Assembly: GCA_003339645.1 (NCBI GenBank) | Contig: QNUV01000099.1 | Location: 186,001-250,000, forward strand | Length of the DNA: 64,000 bases | Direction: 5' to 3' | From: Microbacterium arborescens | GTDB taxonomy: Bacteria; Actinomycetota; Actinomycetes; Actinomycetales; Microbacteriaceae | Part shown: piece after piece, positions 58,214 to 64,000 of the stretch | How positions within the stretch are numbered: position 1 is the first letter of the stretch | Layout: every line of letters begins with the position of its first letter | Program-made: the position numbers and the translations under genes | Notes under the pieces: model-generated | What the model was told of the DNA's origin: nothing | The model's database searches: none | Seen by the model: only the letters and a program-made list of their open reading frames with translations

Positions 58214-59953
58214 TCACTCGGCGTCGCGGTCGAGGCCGCGCGCCCGGATCTCCTCGATGTCGAGGTCGGCGAGGATGCGCCTCGCCACGAGGTCGTCGAT
58301 CGTGCCGTCGCGCCGCAGGCGCAGCAGCACCTCGCGCTTGCGGTCGAGCATCGCCAGCCGCAGCCGCGTCGCCTCCCGGTGCCGGATGAGCGGCGAGCGC
58401 TGCGTCAGGTCGATGTCGTCGCTGACGGCGAGCATCTCGAGCTGCGGCACAGGCCGGTGCCCGTCCCCGTCCGATGGCCCGGGCGGCACCGGACCCATGC
58501 GCGAGGCATCCTCGTCGGACGAGTCGTCGTCGATGTCGGCATCCGGATCGCGTTCCTCGGCCGCCCGCTGACGCGCGACGGCGCGGGCGTTCGCGAGCTC
58601 GAGGCGTTCGTAGCCCTCGTGACGGGCACGGTCGCGAACACGATCGCTGACCCCGTGCTCTGCGGCGAGGTCGTCGAGCGCGGCGAGCGCGGCACCCGAG
58701 ATGGCCCGCTGGGCGAGCTCGTACTCCTCGATCGCCGCATCGTCGGCGGGCAGCTTCGCCCAGCGGATGACGACGGGGAGCAGCGGCCCCTGCACGAGCA
58801 GCGTGAGCACGATGACGCCCGCCGTGACGAACACGATCGAGTCGCGCCCCTCGACCGGCTCACCCGACGCCGTCGTGATCGGCACCGACAGTGCGATGGC
58901 GAGCGAGACGGCCCCGCGGAACCCCGACACGGTGCTGACGACGCGCGAACGGTGCCGGAGCGACCTGCTCGACCCGGCCGCCGGACGCGAGAAGGGCGAG
59001 AACAGCCACTGGAACAGGTAGCGCACGACGAACAGCGCCACCCATGCCGCGACGGTGACGAGAAGCAGGATGCCGATCTCCGACGGCGAGATCTCGTGCA
59101 GGACCAGCTGCACCTCGAGGCCGATCAGCACGAACAGCGCACCGTTGAGCAGGTACACCCCGAACGGCCAGGTGGCATCGGCGGCCCGGCGCGACATCGC
59201 CGTCGTGATGCGCGGCGACACCCAGGCGACGATGAGCCCCGCGAAGACGACGGCGAGCACCCCGGACGCCTCGATCAGCTCGGCGACCAGGAAGGCGACG
59301 AACGGGACGAGCAGCAGCGTCAGGTTGATCGTCAGGGTCGACTGCATCCGTCGCAGGGCGAGGAAGGCGAGGGCTGCGACCGCGATGCCGGCCGCCGCCC
59401 CGCCGAGGTACGACAGCAGCACCATGCCCGTGATCGAGAGCGCGCTCACCTGGTCGCCGAGGAGGAGCGAGACCGCGATGGCGTAGAGGACGAGGGCGGT
59501 GCCGTCGTTCGTGAGGCTCTCCGCCTTGAGCTTCATGAAGGTGCGGGCGGGCAGCAGCCGGCCGAGGGCGGCCACGGCGGTGGCGTCGGGCGGCGCGACG
59601 GCCGCGCCGAGCACGAGGGCGGCCTCCCACGGCACACCCAGCCACGTCGCGACGGCCGCGACGGCGAACGCCGAGGCGACGACGAGCAGGGTGCTCATCG
59701 GCACGATGTAGCGGAGCGACCGGCGGACCGAACGCAGCGACGTCGTCCACGCCTCGCGGAACAGCAGCACCGGCAGGAACAGCAGCAGCACCGTCTCCGG
59801 CGGCAGCTCGATGGCACGCAGCTCGGGGATGAACCCGAGCAGCAGACCGATCACGAGCAGCACCAGCGGCGTCGCGACGCGCAACCGCGGCGCCAGGACG
59901 GTTCCGACGAGAAGGGCGATGCCCAGCAGAACCGTGACCTCGAGTCCCTGCAT
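58214..59953 (-). CDS. Na+/H+ antiporter, CPA1 (NhaP) family
   Basis: 579-residue cation/proton antiporter. About 12 helices occupy residues 1-400, with the CPA1 landmarks PPETVLLLFLPVLLFREAW, the ion site GAAVAPPDATAVAALGRLLPARTFMKLKAESLTNDGTALV and SGFRGAVSLAIALSVP. The cytosolic C-terminal ~170 residues are helical and charged, with an acidic stretch DPDADIDDDSSDED and a final helical bundle likely to regulate activity. ATG 59953 precedes the first helix directly and has GAAGGG eight bases upstream. It is convergent with acs. Confidence 0.93.
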   Translation of the reverse strand: MQGLEVTVLLGIALLVGTVLAPRLRVATPLVLLVIGLLLGFIPELRAIELPPETVLLLFLPVLLFREAWTTSLRSVRRSLRYIVPMSTLLVVASAFAVAAVATWLGVPWEAALVLGAAVAPPDATAVAALGRLLPARTFMKLKAESLTNDGTALVLYAIAVSLLLGDQVSALSITGMVLLSYLGGAAAGIAVAALAFLALRRMQSTLTINLTLLLVPFVAFLVAELIEASGVLAVVFAGLIVAWVSPRITTAMSRRAADATWPFGVYLLNGALFVLIGLEVQLVLHEISPSEIGILLLVTVAAWVALFVVRYLFQWLFSPFSRPAAGSSRSLRHRSRVVSTVSGFRGAVSLAIALSVPITTASGEPVEGRDSIVFVTAGVIVLTLLVQGPLLPVVIRWAKLPADDAAIEEYELAQRAISGAALAALDDLAAEHGVSDRVRDRARHEGYERLELANARAVARQRAAEERDPDADIDDDSSDEDASRMGPVPPGPSDGDGHRPVPQLEMLAVSDDIDLTQRSPLIRHREATRLRLAMLDRKREVLLRLRRDGTIDDLVARRILADLDIEEIRARGLDRDAE

Positions 59954-60055
59954 CCCTACCGCCCTTCCGCGTGGTCCACACCAGAGCGTAGGGCCGCGAG
60001 CCACGGCACGGGCGGTGTTCCGCCCGAGGTTCGCGGTGGGCGGAGCGCCCGGCGA

Positions 60056-60523
60056 TCAGACCAGGGCGAAGACGACCTCGACCTCGACCGGCGAGTCGAG
60101 CGGCAGCACCGGCACCCCGACCGCCGACCGTGCGTGACGACCGGCCTCGCCGAAGATCTCGCCCAGCACTTTGCTCGCGCCGTTGATGACGCCGGGCTGG
60201 CCGGTGAACTCGGGGACGGAGGCGACGAATCCGGTCACCTTCACGACCCGAGCGAGGTTGTCGACGCCGCCGACCACATCCGCTGCGGCGGCGACGGCGT
60301 TGAGCGCGCACTGGCGAGCGAGCTCCTTGGCCGTCACGGGCGCGACGAGGCCATCGCCCTCGCCGACCTTGCCGGTCGCGGGCAGCGAGCCGTCGACCAT
60401 GGGCAGCTGCCCCGACGTGTAGACGAGTCCGTCGTGCTCGGTCGCGGGGATGTATGCCGCGACGGGCGGAACGACGGGCGGAAGCTGGATGCCGAGTTCC
60501 GTCAGCCGTGCAGAGACGCTCAT
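60056..60523 (-). CDS. RidA-family (YjgF) protein
   Basis: 155-residue RidA-like protein of the longer YjgF/chorismate-mutase-like subgroup (PVVPPVAAYIPATEHDGLVYTSGQLPMVDG at residues 14-43). The family hydrolyses reactive 2-aminoacrylate and related imines. The archetypal active-site Arg of RidA is not evident at its usual place; the CALNAVAAAADVVG and EVEVVFALV segments are conserved. ATG 60523 overlaps the DUF4177 stop by four bases. The RidA-DUF4177 pair next to ponA2 is found in mycobacteria too. Confidence 0.9.
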   Translation of the reverse strand: MSVSARLTELGIQLPPVVPPVAAYIPATEHDGLVYTSGQLPMVDGSLPATGKVGEGDGLVAPVTAKELARQCALNAVAAAADVVGGVDNLARVVKVTGFVASVPEFTGQPGVINGASKVLGEIFGEAGRHARSAVGVPVLPLDSPVEVEVVFALV

Positions 60524-60741
60524 GCGCCCGTCCCCTCGAACTGCTGAGCGGCCTGCTGGGCGGCGCCGAGACCGGCGTTGGCCGCTCCCCCGCCGACCGG
60601 ACGCTTGAAGTACGCGACGAGACCGCCCTCGGGGCCGGGCACGACCTGCACGAGCTCCCACCCCTGCTTGCCCCAGTTGTTGAGGATCGCCGCGGTGTTG
60701 TGGATCAGCAGGGGCGTTGTGAGGTACTCCCACGTCGTCAT
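60520..60741 (-). CDS. DUF4177 small protein
   Basis: 73-residue protein with WEYLTTPLLIHNTAAILNNWGKQGWELVQVVPGPEGGLVAYFKRP, the conserved W-E-Y start and G-W-E-L-V-x-V core of the DUF4177 family, followed by a flexible Ala/Gly/Gln tail. Function unknown. ATG 60741 is preferred over an upstream ATG because it gives the exact family start. It overlaps ridA and is divergent from the ponA2-like gene. Confidence 0.88.
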   Translation of the reverse strand: MTTWEYLTTPLLIHNTAAILNNWGKQGWELVQVVPGPEGGLVAYFKRPVGGGAANAGLGAAQQAAQQFEGTGA

Positions 60742-60836
60742 CGGGGCTCCGATCTTCGGCTTTCGCTCGCGCGCCGGCATGCGCGGAGGCACGCGCGCAA
60801 GGGGTGGTCCTGAGGCGGATGCCCAGGTATCTCGCT

Positions 60837-60842
60837 TACGAT
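60837..60842 (+). promoter_or_regulatory. Leaderless -10 element TACGAT of the PBP gene
   Basis: TACGAT, CACCCT, ATG 60849. There is no ribosome-binding site in between. Confidence 0.55.
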
Positions 60843-60848
60843 CACCCT

Positions 60849-63389
60849 ATGCCTCACAAGAAACGCACGGCCACCGGTGTGCTCGGCGGTCTCGCCGGCC
60901 TGGTCGGCCTGAGCGCTGTGGCCGGGATCCTCGTCACCGCGACCGTGACCCCCGCCATCGCCGTGTCGGGTTACGCAGCGACCAGCGCGATCGACGTCTT
61001 CGACAACATGCCGAGCTACCTCGAAGTCGACGAGCTCATGCTGCCGACCGAGTTCTACCGCAAGGACGCCGACGGCAACGACGTCCTCATGACGCAGTTC
61101 TACGACCAGAACCGCATCCCCGTCACGTGGGACGAGGTCGCGCCGGTCATGTTCGACGCGATCACCTCGAGCGAGGACAAGAACTACTACACGCACGGCG
61201 GCGTCGACCTCGTCGGCACGGCCAGCGCGGTGCTCGGCAACATCCGCGGCAGCGACACGCGCGGTGGCTCGTCGATCACGCAGCAGTACGTCAAGAACGT
61301 GCTGCAGCAGGCCTGTGAGAAGGAGGCCAAGTCGCAGGAGGAGGTCGAGGCGTGCTTCCGCTCGACGACGGTCGCCTCCGGCACCGACGGCATCGAGCGC
61401 AAGCTGCAGGAGATGCGCTACGCGATCCAGCTCGAGAAGCGGTATCCCAAGAACGAGATCCTGCTCGGCTATCTCAACATCGCGCACTTCGGTGGCACCG
61501 TCTACGGCATCGGGGCGGCGTCGCAGTACTACTTCGGCGTGCCCGCGTCGCAGCTCACGATCGGCCAGGCCGCCGCGATCGCCGGCATGGTGCAGGAGCC
61601 GAACACCTACCGTCTCGATCGGCCCGACAGCGAGTCGAACGGCGCCGCCAACGGCTACGAGCTGACGAAGGATCGCCAGATCTACGTCCTCAATCGCATG
61701 TTCTCGGACGGCAAGATCACGCAGGAAGAGCGGGATGCCGCCATCGCGGAGCCCATCACCCCCAACATCCAGGAGCGCCCGCAGGGCTGCCAGCTCGCCG
61801 CCGGCGCCGAGTTCTTCTGCGAGTACGTGCGCAACATCGTCCTCGATGATCCCGCCTTCGGCGAGTCGCTCGAGGAGCGCCAGCAGAACCTGCGCCGCGG
61901 CGGCATGAAGATCTACACGACCCTCGACCCGCAGCTCCAGGATGCCGCGCTCGACGCGATGTCCGTCGTGCCCGCGACCGACGACCGTCTGAACCTCGGC
62001 GCCTCCGGCGTCCAGGTCGAGGTCGGCACCGGCCGCGTGCTCTCCATGGTGCAGAACCGTCCGTTCGCGCCCACGGGGGACGAAGCGGGCACAGTGACCC
62101 CGGTCAACTACAACGTGCGCAACCAGGACGGCGGCGGCGGTCACTCCGCCGGCTCGACCTACAAGGTGTTCAGCCTCATCAACTGGCTCGAGCAGGGTCA
62201 CTCCGTCAATGAGGTGCTCAACGGCCGCGTCGGGAACAAGCGGGTGCTCACGAGCTGCGACGGCGCGACGCAGAACGTCCGCACCGGCAACAGCGGCCGC
62301 GCGAACGAGATCGGCAACTTCCAGAGCAGCAACGGCTACTCCGGCACGATCAAGAAGTTCACCGAGGACTCGCTGAACTCGGGCTTCCTCGCGATGGCCG
62401 AGCGCATCTCGGTCTGCTCGACCAACCAGGTCGCGATGAAGATGGGCGTCATGCAGTCCAACGGCGAGCCGCTGGACATCAACAACAACCCTTACGACGT
62501 GCTGGGGTCCGCCGCGGTCGCTCCCATCGACATGGCGGAGGCGTACGCCGCGATCGCCGGCGGTGGCATGCGGTGCGAGCCGAAGGTCATCGACCGCGCC
62601 GTGAACTCCGCGGGCGAGGACATCACGCCGCAGACGAGCTGCGACCAGGCCATCTCGGCCAACGTCGCCGCCACAGCCGCGTTCGCGCTCGAGGGCGTCA
62701 TGAACGCGACGGGTCAGGGCGCCCGAATCTTCGATGGTGTGCCGGTGTTCGGAAAGACCGGTATCCACGAGTACGAGCACACCTGGATGGACGGCGCGAG
62801 CACCAAGGTCGCCACCGTGGTCTGGGTCGGCAACGTCGACGGCTTCGCGAAGCTCAACGAGTACCGTGTGAACGGCTGGCGCCTGGATCAGATCCGAAAC
62901 GCGATCTGGCCGAAGATGCAGGGCGCGGCGAACGCCAAGTTCGGCGGAGACCGCTTCCCGACTCCGGACACGAACCTCACGAAGAACGTTCTGACCGATC
63001 TGCCGAACGTGGTGGGGCAGAACGTCGATGAGGCACGCGGCACCCTCGAGGCGGCCGGCTTCGCCGTGAACGTCGCCGAGCCCACCGACTCGACCGAACC
63101 CGAGGGCCGGATCGTCTCGCAGGACCCTGGTGCGGGTCGTGCCCCGGGCGGCACGACGGTGACCATCACCCCGAGCAACGGCCAGGGCGCAACGGTGCCG
63201 CCGGTGACGGGCAACCCGCAGGAGGCGGAACGCCAACTGCGAGCGGCAGGCTTCACCAGCGTGACGACGGCGTGCACCGAGAAGGACGATTCGCCGCAGC
63301 CGACGGTGACGGGCACCAGTCCCGCCGCGGGCGAGGCGGTCGGCCGCGGGACGCAGATCACCATCGAGTACACCGCGAAGACCTGCTGA
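60849..63389 (+). CDS. ponA2: Bifunctional class A penicillin-binding protein with PASTA domains (PonA2-like)
   Basis: 846-residue cell-wall synthase. A short cytosolic start and one helix (about residues 10-38) are followed by the GT51 glycosyltransferase domain (about 60-260), with the catalytic Glu in SSEDKNYYTHGGVD and RGGSSITQQYVKN. The transpeptidase domain (about 340-690) has S-x-x-K in AGSTYKVFS, S-x-N in CSTNQVA and K-T-G in FGKTGIHEY. Two C-terminal PASTA domains follow (LPNVVGQNVDEARGTLEAAGF and VPPVTGNPQEAERQLRAAGF). ATG 60849 is leaderless with TACGAT six bases upstream. The next gene starts in its stop codon. Gene order matches Rv3682-Rv3683. Confidence 0.95.
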   Translation: MPHKKRTATGVLGGLAGLVGLSAVAGILVTATVTPAIAVSGYAATSAIDVFDNMPSYLEVDELMLPTEFYRKDADGNDVLMTQFYDQNRIPVTWDEVAPVMFDAITSSEDKNYYTHGGVDLVGTASAVLGNIRGSDTRGGSSITQQYVKNVLQQACEKEAKSQEEVEACFRSTTVASGTDGIERKLQEMRYAIQLEKRYPKNEILLGYLNIAHFGGTVYGIGAASQYYFGVPASQLTIGQAAAIAGMVQEPNTYRLDRPDSESNGAANGYELTKDRQIYVLNRMFSDGKITQEERDAAIAEPITPNIQERPQGCQLAAGAEFFCEYVRNIVLDDPAFGESLEERQQNLRRGGMKIYTTLDPQLQDAALDAMSVVPATDDRLNLGASGVQVEVGTGRVLSMVQNRPFAPTGDEAGTVTPVNYNVRNQDGGGGHSAGSTYKVFSLINWLEQGHSVNEVLNGRVGNKRVLTSCDGATQNVRTGNSGRANEIGNFQSSNGYSGTIKKFTEDSLNSGFLAMAERISVCSTNQVAMKMGVMQSNGEPLDINNNPYDVLGSAAVAPIDMAEAYAAIAGGGMRCEPKVIDRAVNSAGEDITPQTSCDQAISANVAATAAFALEGVMNATGQGARIFDGVPVFGKTGIHEYEHTWMDGASTKVATVVWVGNVDGFAKLNEYRVNGWRLDQIRNAIWPKMQGAANAKFGGDRFPTPDTNLTKNVLTDLPNVVGQNVDEARGTLEAAGFAVNVAEPTDSTEPEGRIVSQDPGAGRAPGGTTVTITPSNGQGATVPPVTGNPQEAERQLRAAGFTSVTTACTEKDDSPQPTVTGTSPAAGEAVGRGTQITIEYTAKTC

Positions 63390-64000
63390 TGGCCGGCGTC
63401 CGCAGGACGCTCTCCACGATCGCCACCGCCGGCGCCTTGGGCGCCGGCGGTGCGGTCGTGTGGGGGGTCGGAATCGAGCGCTATCTGTTCACCGCCCGGC
63501 GTCACGAGGTTTCCGTGCTGCCGGCCGGTAGCCCGAGTATCACCGTGCTGCACCTCTCCGACGCCCATATGGCGCCGTGGCAGCAGCGCAAGCAGCGGTG
63601 GATCGCAGACCTCGCCGAGCAGACGCAGCCCGATCTCGTGGTCAACACGGGCGACAACCTCGGCCACACCCGAGGCCTCGACGGCATCCGCCGGGCCTTC
63701 GCTCCCCTGCGCGGCGTGCCCGGATTCTTCGTCCACGGTTCGAACGACGTGTACGAGCCGAGCGGACGGAACCCCCTGCGGTACTTCACGGGCCCGTCGC
63801 AGCACGCCAAGGCGGCGCCGAAGCTCGATACGGCGGCGATGGACTCGTTCTTCGCAGGCGACCTCGGCTGGTCCGAGCTCGACAACGCCGCCGCCACGGT
63901 GCGCGTGGCCGGCCTGCGGATCGACGGCATCGGCGTCGACGACGCTCACCGCGACTGGGACGACCTCGACGCGCTCCCCGGCGCTCTGGCAGCCCTGGAA
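63389..64000 (+). CDS. Metallophosphoesterase (3' end outside window)
   Basis: 204 residues visible, open to the window edge. ATG 63389 lies inside the ponA2 stop codon, so the two are coupled. An N-terminal Ala/Gly-rich helix (TIATAGALGAGGAVVWGVGI) anchors the protein. The calcineurin-like domain begins TVLHLSDAHM (D-x-H), continues VVNTGDNLGH (G-D-N) and VHGSNDVY, where the usual G-N-H-D is G-S-N-D, a change common in this actinobacterial group. It probably hydrolyses a phosphoester at the cell surface or membrane. It corresponds to Rv3683 beside ponA2. Confidence 0.9.
   Translation, partial: MAGVRRTLSTIATAGALGAGGAVVWGVGIERYLFTARRHEVSVLPAGSPSITVLHLSDAHMAPWQQRKQRWIADLAEQTQPDLVVNTGDNLGHTRGLDGIRRAFAPLRGVPGFFVHGSNDVYEPSGRNPLRYFTGPSQHAKAAPKLDTAAMDSFFAGDLGWSELDNAAATVRVAGLRIDGIGVDDAHRDWDDLDALPGALAALE

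Overview
The window is GC-rich chromosomal DNA from an actinobacterium. Lsr2, a TadA/TadE cluster, a 6C small RNA, PASTA-type penicillin-binding protein, MetQ/N/I and frequent GTG starts all point to Actinobacteria. The gene content looks most like Microbacteriaceae, probably Microbacterium or a close relative; that placement is inferred from protein character, not from a search. I see no rRNA, CRISPR array, integrase, transposase or prophage module. There is one tRNA (Thr, anticodon CGT).

Layout. 0-6 kb: 3' part of a catalase gene, lsr2, small membrane proteins, a YdcF-type protein, a PhzF-family enzyme and a HEAT-like protein. 6-11.4 kb: a CitA/CitB-type two-component system divergent from a tctCBA tripartite carboxylate transporter. 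11.4-17.2 kb: a tightly overlapping SDR / gluconate-dehydrogenase-subunit-3-like / GMC oxidoreductase operon, then a TetR repressor divergent from a DUF1304 protein and a zinc-independent alcohol-dehydrogenase-type reductase. 17.2-23.2 kb: a sugar module (HAD phosphatase, ascorbate-type PTS IIC-IIB-IIA, GntR regulator, divergent transketolase) bounded on both sides by almost identical terminator hairpins. 23.2-26.8 kb: DHA2 drug exporter with divergent TetR, then an Erm 23S rRNA methyltransferase gene with its own leader peptide and attenuator. 26.9-36.4 kb: WcbI-like protein, CGNR zinc-finger regulator, D,D-carboxypeptidase, a lipoprotein / adaptor / ABC ATPase / MacB-like permease operon and a Ser/Thr kinase. 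36.4-42.5 kb: nicotinamidase, MMPL transporter, TetR, and a sugar isomerase / Gfo-Idh-MocA dehydrogenase pair. 42.5-46.5 kb: tRNA-Thr, metQ-metN-metI, and a nucleotidyltransferase gene flanked by copies of a 57-bp palindrome. 46.5-64 kb: conserved housekeeping block (tripeptidyl-aminopeptidase-like lipoprotein, holB, tmk, topA; tad cluster; 6C RNA; acs; Na+/H+ antiporter; ridA; DUF4177; ponA2-like PBP; metallophosphoesterase). Its order resembles the Mycobacterium tuberculosis Rv3644c-Rv3683 region.

How the genes work together. Several transport systems carry local regulators and visible operators (tct, PTS, DHA2, MMPL). The erm gene combines a leaderless leader peptide containing an Arg-x-Arg motif with competing hairpins and a ribosome-binding site held in a stem, which is the architecture of macrolide-induced translational attenuation. 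A signal running through the whole window is a TANNNT -10 hexamer ending exactly six bases before a start codon. It occurs at about a dozen genes and implies widespread leaderless mRNA; I used it to choose several starts.

The most distinctive observations are the erm attenuator, the 57-bp palindromic element beside both resistance-like genes, the leaderless promoter series, the 6C RNA next to the tad operon, and the twin terminators around the PTS-transketolase module.
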